Positions 24,101-32,678 of a stretch of DNA of 64,000 nt are shown here, one piece after another. The stretch is from Thalassotalea euphylliae (GTDB lineage: Bacteria > Pseudomonadota > Gammaproteobacteria > Enterobacterales > Alteromonadaceae). The notes below the pieces were generated by a model. The model saw only the letters and a program-made list of their open reading frames with translations, was not told where the DNA came from and searched no databases. Position numbers and translations under genes: made by a program. Position 1 is the first letter of the stretch. The number at the start of each line of letters is the position of its first letter. The stretch is from positions 1,488,001 to 1,552,000 of the forward strand of contig NZ_QUOU01000001.1 in the NCBI RefSeq assembly GCF_003390335.1, written 5' to 3'.

Positions 24101-25568
24101 AGGTAATAGCCGTTATCTAGAAAATGCCGCTTGTGATAATAAAAGTGTCACCCCCAATGACTTTCCCAATTTCGCCACTGCGGTCGGTAATCAGCAATTG
24201 TGGCGCTGGTTACACGCCTACATGCTGCCTAAATCAAGTACCGAGCGTGTTCAGCTGGACGCTGAAAAACCAGTGCTTGCCATGCTAGGATACACCGCGC
24301 TAATGATAATACTGGTGACCGTACTCAGTGCGATTTGGTATTTGTTACACAGCAAAGTACTGTGGACATTCTTGTATTTTGGCATGGATTTTCTGCGCCA
24401 TATTGAAAAGCTCGGGCAAGACCTAGCCAATATTCCCACCGATAAGCGGGACGCGAGATTACTGATCAAAGGCGATAACATTCGTTTAAATGGGGTTGAA
24501 CTCAATTTGTACACTAGCTTGCTTAAACGCGACAAGCTGGAAAACCCAATCGTACAATCGCTGATTGCGCTAAGCCCCGCTTTAACTGCGGTGGTTGAAG
24601 ATGGGGTTAAACTCTCTAACCTTAAAATGAGTGTTACAGGTGATACTGACGAGGCGCAAAAAGTATTGAACTTGTCGGTGCACTTATGGGATTTGGAAAC
24701 CTGCCTAGAGCAACGGGCATTGCGTCAACATTTATTAGCCATCATCATCGATATCAAAGGCCTTGTGCTGGATAACAAGATCAGCAACTTTTGTCTGTAC
24801 AGTGGTTTCCATTGTTTGCAAAGGGTGGCTTTGAAAGATGCGCTGGCCCAAGCTGAGAGCGACGACATTCGACTGGAGCATATCGAGTATTTGTCGTGGT
24901 CTGAGTGTTTAATGGATTTCAATTTTCAACTGCCTGAGAGTTTTGAGCGAGATGTTGATCACGCATTAGTGGTGCGCGAGGTTGCCCATTTTCCAGAGTT
25001 GAAATCAATCGACGCGCTGGCTGGATTGGCAAGCCAAGCGACTGGCGAGTCAGGAGAGCGCCAGCCACAGCCGCTAGAGCGCGATGTTTCGCCCTTATTA
25101 GCAACTCAGAAAAAATGGGCGACGATTAACTTTATACTTATTCACGCAGAGGCGTTTTATCGCTTTAAGTGGGAGCTTTGCTCGAACGCTGAAAAGCTTG
25201 CCTTGTTTAATCTGGCGAAAAAACGGTATTTGAATCCGAGTAACAGTCAGATGGTTGAGCATCTTGCACTGAATGGCTTGATTCGGGTGGATAGCGACGA
25301 TATTCGCTTAGTTAACGACAGCTTTGCCTATTTTGTGTTGAACGCCGAGCCGCCGGAAGTGATGGGTAAGTTATTTAAACTAAGCGAGCAAGGGGTATGG
25401 AAAAATTATCGGGTGCCAATTGTGTTGAGTATCGCTTTACTGCTTGGTGCGGTCGCGCTTATCTCCGGTGAGTCACTGTTTATTATTTTCGGCTCTATCG
25501 CAGGGGTGTTAACGACAATTGCCAGCATGACGAACAGTGCCAACCTGATCCGCAATCAGTTTAATTAA
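21165..25568 (+). CDS. Very large multi-pass membrane protein with cache-like loops and STAND-like C-terminal region
   Basis: A 1467-residue inner-membrane protein of no recognised family. Hydrophobic segments lie at about 26-43, 271-293, 304-326, 790-810, 837-856, 864-886, 908-926, 1037-1060, 1417-1435 and 1440-1456. Two large periplasmic regions (44-270 and 327-789) look like sensory cache-type folds; the second ends in FFLQPTVIDDWALVVFAPSE, typical of cache domains. The cytosolic part (1061-1416) has VHLWDLETCLEQR (Walker B-like) and WELCSNAEKLALFNLAKKRY, then NGLIRVDSDDIRLVNDSF, a pattern I associate with the end of STAND-type ATPase proteins; no Walker A is visible. A Ser/Thr-free start is supported by GGAGA before the ATG at 21165. 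It stands alone. A sensory role is inferred. Confidence 0.7.
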   Translation: MEAQKPAVASTPDSPNSSNFKRPRKWLFIPVLIVIGVTLYFFHDISQRNSHVNNENYRLLYEASVEFNNNLNKLRRAHQNGESGTAIRGLFASYKNSKEEKDAFNNAIYQLKARKLVVQSTHDQAVGDELASLSDSDILPQSASVFSKVLIVNEQDKVLTTLGNETKISFSDLSFITKAFIKSQQSIFATTSNKTGTSTGKPQKLPTHSSHVDVKLAHGDYRVYVFPFTLEQELAYPAPGIPKGYNKTARLTLVGFVENIELSKRATSKWNIPLIVISVLTLCVLVAVLRLYLQPKNQFTTRFFRGFVVVTCYLAFSASLALVLASVESQYLTHIKKRATEHYITALADQFNTEIYQIFNAAHRYRPFYQTLSKLSRQAGFQGDSLKNYCFDIQTPKAVNDRHTIPLLVNLAQEGAYCRSTAANNLTVSYATVDSEESVKPATRRLVNNHTSFTELNTNKSGQAFKHVVNNINTTLPSREAGQGSVGILAQSLALIESTGKSVAGVKLADHEAALVLPDGLISLLALNRYGNPALPSFYYRENFSTPRTINLSHRQYFKKVRDQQGWHLPLRKDITDASRTMRNVYIQRLRNVTNGTTGTTLSMPLFEHINEPMGEGSDWNEGSLVLIADVLIPAMEYFQLAAINATVNAAVSNDNKVMSHSVNSVHGSIKKAGTALQFEHLAQLKPSAIYADLTHMVLDRNTGHVLFHSQADRALNENIFYSGNNQQGLTEWIKSSGYQTMQNRNPVQVSGNYHGKAGTFFLQPTVIDDWALVVFAPSELSTWFQNNKFIYYMIVITLLMAVSFALVKGLSLAVNSHGKSHGRTNDVISYELQRRLGFIATNIIILVVTISAVVKLLPIGSVIWYLPLTLVILAIIMYLMWLVWLRLPLHLFKDIRRLGRAIKRVPVNIWLTVSAVFVLVFWYLSATSELSLSGVALQQQNYQCALINAKREEVTKQALTLFPNSITNYQQQPAALMLGNSRYLENAACDNKSVTPNDFPNFATAVGNQQLWRWLHAYMLPKSSTERVQLDAEKPVLAMLGYTALMIILVTVLSAIWYLLHSKVLWTFLYFGMDFLRHIEKLGQDLANIPTDKRDARLLIKGDNIRLNGVELNLYTSLLKRDKLENPIVQSLIALSPALTAVVEDGVKLSNLKMSVTGDTDEAQKVLNLSVHLWDLETCLEQRALRQHLLAIIIDIKGLVLDNKISNFCLYSGFHCLQRVALKDALAQAESDDIRLEHIEYLSWSECLMDFNFQLPESFERDVDHALVVREVAHFPELKSIDALAGLASQATGESGERQPQPLERDVSPLLATQKKWATINFILIHAEAFYRFKWELCSNAEKLALFNLAKKRYLNPSNSQMVEHLALNGLIRVDSDDIRLVNDSFAYFVLNAEPPEVMGKLFKLSEQGVWKNYRVPIVLSIALLLGAVALISGESLFIIFGSIAGVLTTIASMTNSANLIRNQFN

Positions 25569-25601
25569 CCGATTGGTAGCCATGCAACCTCAAGGCACTT
25601 G

Positions 25602-25639
25602 AAAAAAGCCCAACACAGAAACAGTCAAATGTGTTGGGC
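25602..25639 (-). terminator. Rho-independent terminator of the beta-propeller gene
   Basis: The 10-bp stem GCCCAACACA (25608-25617) pairs with TGTGTTGGGC (25630-25639) and on the minus strand is followed by six T residues. It lies 75 bp past the stop of the gene ending at 25714. Confidence 0.85.
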
Positions 25640-25713
25640 AAAAGCCTAAAACAGGAAGTCGTGGTTGCTCTAGGCGGAAAGGGGCATTTATTGCAATGAT
25701 TTTATCTCAAAGT

Positions 25714-27684
25714 CTAGTAAGGGCCATCTGTACGGGCATCCGCTGACCAAGTGCTATGCCAAACTTGATTGCCATGTAAGTAGTAGATGTGATCGCCGTG
25801 GATGACGCTGCGATCATTGCCGCCAAAGAAGTAGGCATCATCGCTGGGTACTTGCCATTGACGCGTTTCGCTGAGCGTTGCGCGCTCTACTGAGGTGTCC
25901 ACGTCAAGCAACATTAAGCTGTGTTGAGCGCGGTAAGCGCTTGCAGCACAGGCTTCATCGCAGGGTTGCCATTGCTCAAGTGGCATCGCAAATTGATATT
26001 TACCGTTATCTGCCAAGACACTCAAGGCGTGGTAGTCATATTCAACTGGCGTGAAACTATCGTTTTTAACAAGCGTGTCTAGTTCAACCGGATTTGCTGG
26101 GTCACGCACATCGAATAAACTTACCTTAACACCTTGGCGAACTGGTAATTCGGAGGCGCGGCCAGTTTCATCGGCGGGTAGGGCTTCCAATGCTACTTCT
26201 TGTCCAATACCAAGCAGATAATCGTCACCTAAAGGATGTAAATAACTTGAGAAGCCTGGTATTTCTATGCTACCAGCGATTAGTGGCGTCGTCGGGCTAG
26301 CAAGGTCAAGCACGTACAGTGGATCGGTGCGCTCAAACGTGACGATATAGCCTTTGTCGCCTAAAAAGCGCACGGCGTAAATATCTTCATTAGGTTTGCC
26401 AATAGCTTCGGGCTGCTGTTCATTGGGCAGTTGGGCAACTTGTACTAGTTCATTACCTTGTTGGTTCAGAACAGAGAAAAAGTGTGTGGGTTGCTCTTGG
26501 TAGTCGCTGGTAACGATGCGTAAGTAGCCTTGCTCTTCGTCCATTCTAAATTGTGGGTTTGATTGCCAGCCGAGCGTACCATTAACACTGCCGCTCGCTT
26601 GGTAATTAAAACTGTCACCCAGTGAAATTTTATGTAGCACTGTGTCGTTGTCTGCGTTGCCTGTCAGATAAAGGTTGGTGGCTGACATGTACATAGCATC
26701 AGCTTGTCCCATGATACAAACAGACGTGATATCAGACGGTGCGTTGGTATTAACACGTGTGATCATGGTGATTTGGCGGGTGCCATCTAGCTCAGTCGCT
26801 TGCTCAGGGATATAACAATCTTGTGCACTAGCAAGTGGCTCTGATTGGCCGTTGCGGCGCAACTTAGGCATTAAATCGTTAACCGACAGTGCTTGAATTT
26901 GCTGGAAATTAGCGAGTTTTGTTGCATCACCTGTGTCTCCGTACTCTAAGCCCTCCACTTCTGGTGTGTAACCTGTGACCAGATATAGGTAGTCGTCAAT
27001 ACGGCGGCTAGACAGTAACCAGCCATCAATTTTCAGCGTTTCCAGCTGCGCTGGTTGATTGGTCACTTGGGTATCGAAAACCGTCAGGTTAACTTCACCG
27101 CTGCCCAAGCCGCCCGGTACCATTATGTCGGCAAAGGCAACCATAGGGTAGTTGCTGTGCAGGACAGACAAACGGTTGTTGGCGACATACATGCCATTAA
27201 TATCTGTTGTGCCATCACCGATAACCGTTTGGCTCACTTGTGTAAGGCTAAAATCGGCTTGGCGCTCTAGTATGCGAATCGCGGCACTGTCTGCTTCGCT
27301 CTCCACTGGCCATTGTGGGTACTGGGCAACATAAAGGTAATTGCCGTCGTATTCGATGCGATCGGCTTCATCAACCCCTTGCTCTTGTGTGTTGGTCGTG
27401 GAGAAACCGCTGCGGCTGCTTGATGCGGAATCTTGAAAAGCAATCACGGGTAAGTCAAACGTTGATGCAAAAATACCATTTTTTAAAAACTGCTCGGCGG
27501 CATTACCGTTAACCTTTGTTAAACCGCCCTTAAATACTTTACTGGCATTAACGTCTGGGGCTTGCTGAGGCTCTGGCTCGACAATAGCAACGCTGGGGGA
27601 GTCGTCGCTAGAGCATGCGGTGAAGAGTAAAGTCGCCGACACTGCTAGAGCGAGAGGCGTTAAGGCAAGAGGTGTGTATTTCAT
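25714..27684 (-). CDS. Beta-propeller lipoprotein (Beta_propel family)
   Basis: A 656-residue lipoprotein with the lipobox LFTAC (Cys24). The region TQEQGVDEADRIEYDGNYLY (about 100-119) is the hallmark of the secreted beta-propeller family PF09826. Repeated blades follow, and the end (SDDAYFFGGNDRSVIHGDHI) fits the last blade. Several Cys residues (QDCYIPEQ, CIMGQ, WQPCDEACAAS) could form disulfides. The protein is probably anchored at the outer membrane. Its role is unknown; members are often described only by fold. It is monocistronic with its own terminator. Confidence 0.82.
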   Translation of the reverse strand: MKYTPLALTPLALAVSATLLFTACSSDDSPSVAIVEPEPQQAPDVNASKVFKGGLTKVNGNAAEQFLKNGIFASTFDLPVIAFQDSASSSRSGFSTTNTQEQGVDEADRIEYDGNYLYVAQYPQWPVESEADSAAIRILERQADFSLTQVSQTVIGDGTTDINGMYVANNRLSVLHSNYPMVAFADIMVPGGLGSGEVNLTVFDTQVTNQPAQLETLKIDGWLLSSRRIDDYLYLVTGYTPEVEGLEYGDTGDATKLANFQQIQALSVNDLMPKLRRNGQSEPLASAQDCYIPEQATELDGTRQITMITRVNTNAPSDITSVCIMGQADAMYMSATNLYLTGNADNDTVLHKISLGDSFNYQASGSVNGTLGWQSNPQFRMDEEQGYLRIVTSDYQEQPTHFFSVLNQQGNELVQVAQLPNEQQPEAIGKPNEDIYAVRFLGDKGYIVTFERTDPLYVLDLASPTTPLIAGSIEIPGFSSYLHPLGDDYLLGIGQEVALEALPADETGRASELPVRQGVKVSLFDVRDPANPVELDTLVKNDSFTPVEYDYHALSVLADNGKYQFAMPLEQWQPCDEACAASAYRAQHSLMLLDVDTSVERATLSETRQWQVPSDDAYFFGGNDRSVIHGDHIYYLHGNQVWHSTWSADARTDGPY

Positions 27685-27894
27685 TAGGGTTTCCTTCCTT
27701 TGTCACAAATACGGTCTTGTGCCGACACTAGTGGCACTTCTTGTTGTTTTGATGCTCACCAAACAGCTTTTGACCAAGCGGCGTTGCTTTTATTTCCTTA
27801 CTTGGCTTTGCTTAACTTAGCTATTGGGTTGTGCTTATAGGGTCTATCCTAATGGGGTTACGCGTGTGGCGTCCGATCTCAAATGGTGGAAATT

Positions 27895-27909
27895 GTGAAT
27901 ATTTGTAAT
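27895..27909. promoter_or_regulatory. Possible response-regulator direct repeat upstream of mipA
   Basis: GTGAA (27895-27899) and GTAAT (27905-27909) repeat with a 10-bp period about 70 bp before the mipA start. The pattern resembles the GTAAG boxes of the first two-component system but is weaker. Binding by the regulator encoded at 29273 is only a suggestion. Confidence 0.25.
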
Positions 27910-27974
27910 CAAAAGCTGAAGGGGGGGAGGCAATTTGATACCGTATTGTCAATATTCGATAACTCTATGACGTT

Positions 27975-28886
27975 TTGAAGTTTTTTACACCTTTTTTGAC
28001 ATTTGTTTTGTTACTTGCCACGAGCATTTTTAGCAGCGTAGATGCTGATGAATACAGCTGTGAAAACCCGCAAGCAAATACCAATAAGCCAAATACCAAT
28101 AAACAAAGTTGTATCACAACAGGGGAATGGCACATTGGCGTGGCCGTCGGGCTAGGTGTTATCACGAATCCACTCAATGATGGCGACAATATTCCACTGG
28201 TGCTACTGCCCGATATCGCTTGGTATGGTGAAAAAGCGTATTTCGATAATGGCGAGCTAGGCTATCAATGGCATCAAGAAACAAAGCACTCCTTTGAAGG
28301 CTTTGTTAGCGTCAACCGCGAGCGTGCTTATTTTAGTTTTTGGCACCCCAGCAATATTTTGAATCCGATTGAAAACCATAGTTTTATTGACGCAACGTTA
28401 CAAAGTGATGATGCCAGTGGGCGCACTGAGGTATCGATTGACCAAGTGCGCAGCCGAGATTGGGCACTAGATGCCGGGCTTCGTTGGCAAACAGCGCTGG
28501 CACGCGGTAGTGCCAGCATCACAGTGAAAACCGATGTAACAGGTGTTCACCATGGCCAACAACTTAACCTTAGTTACCGTTTGGGGTTTCAGTATGGGGA
28601 ATGGCAATTAGGGCTTTCACCTTCGATAACATGGAAAAGCTCAGCGTTGTTGGATTATTACTACGGTATTGATGAAAGCGACAACTTGGTATTAGAAAAC
28701 TTTTATCAAGCAAAAGCGGGCTGGCAACCTCAGCTTGATTTGAGCGGTATTTACCCGTTGGCAGATGATTGGCAACTCTTGTTTAAACTGGGCTATCAAT
28801 GGTTAAATAAAGGCATGTATGACAGCCCCTTGGTCAAAGAAAAACAAGTGCGAACAATTTTCATAGGTGCGGCTTATCAATTCTAA
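27975..28886 (+). CDS. MipA/OmpV-family outer-membrane protein
   Basis: A 303-residue beta-barrel protein of the MipA/OmpV family with a signal peptide (cleavage near DADE, about residue 26). The mature part begins with a short Cys-containing, Asn/Lys-rich tract, followed by the family block (WHIGVAVGLGVITNPLND, then LPDIAWYGEKAYFDNGELGY) and ends in an aromatic-terminated strand (FIGAAYQF). The start is a TTG at 27975 without a strong ribosome site; no ATG fits. It leads a cluster with a DUF3019 gene and a two-component system, an arrangement known from other Alteromonadales. Confidence 0.82.
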   Translation: MKFFTPFLTFVLLLATSIFSSVDADEYSCENPQANTNKPNTNKQSCITTGEWHIGVAVGLGVITNPLNDGDNIPLVLLPDIAWYGEKAYFDNGELGYQWHQETKHSFEGFVSVNRERAYFSFWHPSNILNPIENHSFIDATLQSDDASGRTEVSIDQVRSRDWALDAGLRWQTALARGSASITVKTDVTGVHHGQQLNLSYRLGFQYGEWQLGLSPSITWKSSALLDYYYGIDESDNLVLENFYQAKAGWQPQLDLSGIYPLADDWQLLFKLGYQWLNKGMYDSPLVKEKQVRTIFIGAAYQF

Positions 28887-28895
28887 GGATTTGTC

Positions 28896-29273
28896 TTGAA
28901 AAGCCAGTGGTTTGTTATTTTGTTTACCCTTATGTTGTCGCTACCAACCAGTGCGGCAACGTGGCAAGTGCAGCCAAAAGTTTGTATTACGCGTGATGCC
29001 AATCAAACGTGTCGCCTTGAGCTAACCATCTTATTTCCACCATCAACCAGCGGTGAATTCTGTCTATATTTACACCAAGTCAATCAACCAGCACAGCAAG
29101 TCAAATGCTGGTTGCGCTTACCTGAGCAAGAAACATTGCCAATTAGCTATCAAGCGAGTTCGCAATTACTACTAAAAAACGAGCTAGCACAAGTGGTACA
29201 GCGCGCCGAGTTAGAAGTTAAAACGCTAACGACAAGGCGTAAGCGCGTGCGTGCACCGTGGAGTTTTTTCTAA
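28896..29273 (+). CDS. DUF3019-type exported protein
   Basis: A 125-residue secreted protein (signal peptide to about TSAA, residue 21) with the features of DUF3019: WQVQPKVCITRDANQTCRL, a second Cys pair (EFCLYL, VKCWLRL) and a basic C-terminus ending in RVRAPWSFF. The start is a TTG at 28896 preceded by AAGGA. Its stop codon overlaps the ATG of the response regulator (TAATG), so the two are translationally coupled. DUF3019 proteins commonly sit beside RstA/B-like systems and may modulate the sensor. Confidence 0.8.
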   Translation: MKSQWFVILFTLMLSLPTSAATWQVQPKVCITRDANQTCRLELTILFPPSTSGEFCLYLHQVNQPAQQVKCWLRLPEQETLPISYQASSQLLLKNELAQVVQRAELEVKTLTTRRKRVRAPWSFF

Positions 29274-29965
29274 TGACCAAATTACTTTTGGTAGAAGACG
29301 ATGACAGGCTTAGCTTGTTGATCGACAATTTTATGCAACAACATCAAATTCAAGTCACGCGTTTAAGTGACGGTACTAATTTGATGCCAACGGTAAACAA
29401 GGTGAAGCCTGACATTATCATTTTAGATGTGATGTTACCGGGCGAAGATGGTTTTGCGTTGTGCCGCAAGTTGCGCGCTGTTTATCAAGGGCCTTTGCTT
29501 TTTCTTACCGCCCGTGAAGACGGTTTCGATCAAGTACTAGGGCTTGAGCTTGGCGCTGACGATTATATTATTAAACCTGTTGAACCGAGAATTCTACTCG
29601 CGAGAGTTCACGCCCTGTTACGCCGCGCTAAAGCAAGCGCTAGTGAAAACCCTGTGGAATTGCGTTTTGGTCAATTGAGCATTAATAGCTCATCTCGTCG
29701 TGTAACGTTAGCTGGCGAGCCTATTGCATTGACTAGCCATGAATTTGATATGTTGCTGATGTTGGCGCAAAACGCGTCTCAAATTGTCGATCGCAACGCC
29801 ATTTATGAAAAGGTGATTGGCAGGGAGTACGATGGCTTGGATCGCTCTGCGGATGTACGAGTTTCGAGACTGCGAAAAAAGCTTAACGACAACCAACAGC
29901 AACCTTACCGCATTAAAACGATTTGGGGCAAAGGCTTCTTCTTTGTCGCCGACGCCTGGGATTAA
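29273..29965 (+). CDS. OmpR-family response regulator (RstA-like)
   Basis: A 230-residue regulator. The receiver has the acidic pair in LLLVEDDDRL, the phospho-acceptor Asp in IIILDVMLPG, Thr in LFLTARE and Lys in YIIKPVEP; the C-terminal winged helix binds DNA (LTSHEFDMLLML, RVSRLRKKL). The start is the ATG at 29273, overlapping the stop of the DUF3019 gene, rather than the GTG at 29258. It is intact, in contrast with the homologous gene at 2172, and shows Glu where that gene has TAA. The kinase follows after 15 bp. Confidence 0.92.
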   Translation: MTKLLLVEDDDRLSLLIDNFMQQHQIQVTRLSDGTNLMPTVNKVKPDIIILDVMLPGEDGFALCRKLRAVYQGPLLFLTAREDGFDQVLGLELGADDYIIKPVEPRILLARVHALLRRAKASASENPVELRFGQLSINSSSRRVTLAGEPIALTSHEFDMLLMLAQNASQIVDRNAIYEKVIGREYDGLDRSADVRVSRLRKKLNDNQQQPYRIKTIWGKGFFFVADAWD

Positions 29966-29980
29966 ACGAGTTTATTTACG

Positions 29981-31249
29981 ATGGCGCGCTTGTTTCTGAG
30001 CTTGTACTTGTTTATCGCTTTGTCGTTAGTGGGGCTAGGAGCCGCGTTAGATAAACTGTTTTTTACTGATGAGCAGACTGCTAGCCCTTGGCTCAAGAAC
30101 TATGCACTAAGCCTAGCTCAGCTGAGCGCATCGCAAGAAATCTCGGCTGAAGAGGCGCAAGAACAGCTGCAAGCCTTAGCTAAGCAAAGTGATATAACCG
30201 CTGAGTTTGCTAGCCTAGATGATTTGTATTTGGCCGACGATATTCAGCAATATTTGCAAACGGCAGGTTATTTAGAGTTAGTGGATAGCGAAAACAAGCA
30301 ACAGTTATTGGTGCTGTTAAATAACCAACAAGTAATGGTCTTGTCTTCACAAGTCCCCGCGCCAGCAGCTGGCTCATTGCTGTTGTATTCGGCCTTGTTC
30401 TTTTTGCTCTTTGGTATTTTACTCAGTTTTTGGACATGGCCGTTATGGCGAGATTTATCAGCACTGCAAAGTGCCAGTCATTCACTCAAAAAAGATGGCT
30501 CACTAAGTGAGTTACAGCTCAATAGGCGCTCGCTAATTTACCCGATTGCAGCCAGTTTTAATGCTCTAGCTAAACAAATTAAAAGTTTACTGTTAACACA
30601 AAAAGAACTCACTGGAGCGGTTGCACATGAGTTTCGCACACCGCTAGCTCGCTTAAAGTTTGCGCTGGCAGTACCACCAGCTCAAGACTCCACTGAGTGG
30701 TTGGCAATGAGTCAAGATCTTGATGAACTTGAGCGTTTAGTGCAAGAGATGCTCGACTATGCGGCGATGGAGTCAACTGAGCCAGAATTGAATGTCGCAG
30801 AAGTTCCCATTAGATCATTGTGCCAAGCGCAAGTTGATAAGCTTGCGAACAGCCATCTTAAAAAGCTCGCTGTGACAGTAACGGGCAATGAGCATTTGCT
30901 GTGGGTTGACGGTCATTTGGTTGAACGGGCAATCACTAATATTTTGCTCAACGCCAGTCGCTATGCCAAACAGCAGATAGACATTCGAATTAGCGAACAC
31001 CAAGGGCTATTAACGGTGGCCATTCATGATGATGGTCATGGCATTGCCCAAGCAGAACGGGCGCAAATCTTCGAACCATTTTATCGACCCGATGGTGATA
31101 GAGATCGCAAGCGCGGTGGTGCTGGCCTTGGGCTAGCAATTGTCAGAAGAGTGCAGTTATGGCACCAAGGTAGTTGTGCCATTGAAACTTCTTATCTGGG
31201 TGGTGCTTGCTTTGTGCTCACTTATCCTATTGAAGCGCAAATTAACTAG
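29981..31249 (+). CDS. Sensor histidine kinase (RstB-like)
   Basis: A 422-residue membrane kinase with transmembrane segments at about 2-20 and 128-148, a periplasmic domain of about 105 residues, HAMP-like linker, and the H box AVAHEFRTPLARLK. The N box (NILLNASRYA), G1 (HDDGHGI), F (FEPFYRP) and G2 (GGAGLGLAIV) are all present. It partners the regulator just upstream. The cluster mipA-DUF3019-RR-HK is followed by an RND efflux pair on the same strand after 240 bp, which it may control. Confidence 0.92.
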   Translation: MARLFLSLYLFIALSLVGLGAALDKLFFTDEQTASPWLKNYALSLAQLSASQEISAEEAQEQLQALAKQSDITAEFASLDDLYLADDIQQYLQTAGYLELVDSENKQQLLVLLNNQQVMVLSSQVPAPAAGSLLLYSALFFLLFGILLSFWTWPLWRDLSALQSASHSLKKDGSLSELQLNRRSLIYPIAASFNALAKQIKSLLLTQKELTGAVAHEFRTPLARLKFALAVPPAQDSTEWLAMSQDLDELERLVQEMLDYAAMESTEPELNVAEVPIRSLCQAQVDKLANSHLKKLAVTVTGNEHLLWVDGHLVERAITNILLNASRYAKQQIDIRISEHQGLLTVAIHDDGHGIAQAERAQIFEPFYRPDGDRDRKRGGAGLGLAIVRRVQLWHQGSCAIETSYLGGACFVLTYPIEAQIN

Positions 31250-31490
31250 CCGCTCAAGTTATCCGGCAGCTGCACTACTTACCCCGTCATACACCAAGCC
31301 TCAATTTGAACGGAACAACTCGTTAAATTCGTGTCAATATACACAATTAGCGATTCTTTATCGCCAGTGCCATAATCGAAAGGTAACTCAAATTTTTATA
31401 TATGTATTAAAGTGTTAAGCCACGAGAACTTTTGAGTTTTAACATATCTAAGTACCAGAGATTTTCAAGAGAACACACGGAGTTGAATAA

Positions 31491-32669
31491 ATGTTGCAGC
31501 AAAGCCATCCACGGATAATAAAAATCATCAAACAAGGGGTAGTATTCACCTTGTTAAGTTCAATCCTTGCTTGTAGCCAAGAAAGCGCGCCTGCAACAGC
31601 TGCTCCCAAGCCTGCGGTCACGGTTTATCGAATAGCAGCCGAGCCTGTTGGTTTCGTTCGCGATTTTGTTGCGCGAACGCAAGCTTCCCAGCAGGCAAGT
31701 ATCGTTACCCGAGTGGAGGGCGAGTTAGTTGCAAAGCACTTTGTTGAGGGGAGCAACGTTGAAAAAGATCAGCTGTTATTCGAGCTTGATGATTCTTCTT
31801 ATCAAGCCTCATTAGCGCAAGCGCAAGCGGAACTTGAGAGTAAACAATCGGCGGCAGAGCGAGCCAAGCGCAATTTAGCACGCGGCGAAGAAGTCGCTCC
31901 GCAAGGCTTTATTTCACAGTCTGATCTCGACAAATTAATTGCTGAAGACCTGCAAGCGAAGGCCGCCGTTAGCTCTGCACAAGCAGCGTTAGAGAAAGCA
32001 GAGCTCAATTTAAGCTACACCAAAATTCACGCGCCGTTTAGCGGCCAAATTGGCAAGGTGCTGCAAGATATTGGCAATATTGTTGGGCCAAACGCAGGCG
32101 AATTAGCGAACTTACAAGCAACAAACCCGGTTTATGTGAATTTTCAAATTGACGAGAGTGAGTACATTACCTATTTGCAATCACGTGCTGATGGCAGCGA
32201 TGCACAGCGCACAGATTACACTTTGTCGTTAAAGTTGCCAAACAACACGATATATCAAGGCCAAGGTGAACTAGTGTTTGCCGATACCAAAATTGAAGCG
32301 GGCATGGGGACGGTAGAGCTGCGCGCCCAGTTTAACAACCCTCAAGGGCTCATCGTTCCCGGTTTGTACGTCACACTCTTGATTGAAGGGACGGCGAAAC
32401 AAGCGTTACCTTTGGTACCACAAATTGCGGTGCAGCTCGGTCAGCAAGGTGAGTCAGTACTGGTTGTCGATACCAACAATAAAGTTGTTCAGCGCCAATT
32501 ATCGTTAGGGCGTCAAGTCAATGCGATGCGGGTGGTTGAATCAGGGCTAGTAGCAGGAGATCGGGTGATAATCGAAGGCTTGCAAAAAGTGCGTGCTGGT
32601 AGCGAAGTGAGCGCGGTAGAGAAAGACGTTGACCCTACCACTGGGGTTATTGCTGATATTGCCAAGTAG
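31491..32669 (+). CDS. RND efflux periplasmic adaptor subunit, lipoprotein (AcrA-like)
   Basis: A 392-residue membrane-fusion protein that links an inner-membrane RND pump to an outer-membrane channel. The lipobox SILAC puts the lipid on Cys28. The order is the lipoyl half-motif (VTRVEGELVAKHFVEGSNV), an alpha-hairpin with heptads (about 100-170), the second lipoyl half (IHAPFSGQIGKVLQDIGNIV), then beta-barrel and membrane-proximal domains. It overlaps no gene and precedes the permease by 9 bp, so they form an operon. Confidence 0.92.
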   Translation: MLQQSHPRIIKIIKQGVVFTLLSSILACSQESAPATAAPKPAVTVYRIAAEPVGFVRDFVARTQASQQASIVTRVEGELVAKHFVEGSNVEKDQLLFELDDSSYQASLAQAQAELESKQSAAERAKRNLARGEEVAPQGFISQSDLDKLIAEDLQAKAAVSSAQAALEKAELNLSYTKIHAPFSGQIGKVLQDIGNIVGPNAGELANLQATNPVYVNFQIDESEYITYLQSRADGSDAQRTDYTLSLKLPNNTIYQGQGELVFADTKIEAGMGTVELRAQFNNPQGLIVPGLYVTLLIEGTAKQALPLVPQIAVQLGQQGESVLVVDTNNKVVQRQLSLGRQVNAMRVVESGLVAGDRVIIEGLQKVRAGSEVSAVEKDVDPTTGVIADIAK

Positions 32670-32678
32670 GAGGGCGTT

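Noticed and set aside
31250..31490. A TolC-type gene near the RND pump
   Set aside because: Neither the upstream gap nor the downstream region contains one; the pump presumably uses a channel encoded elsewhere.
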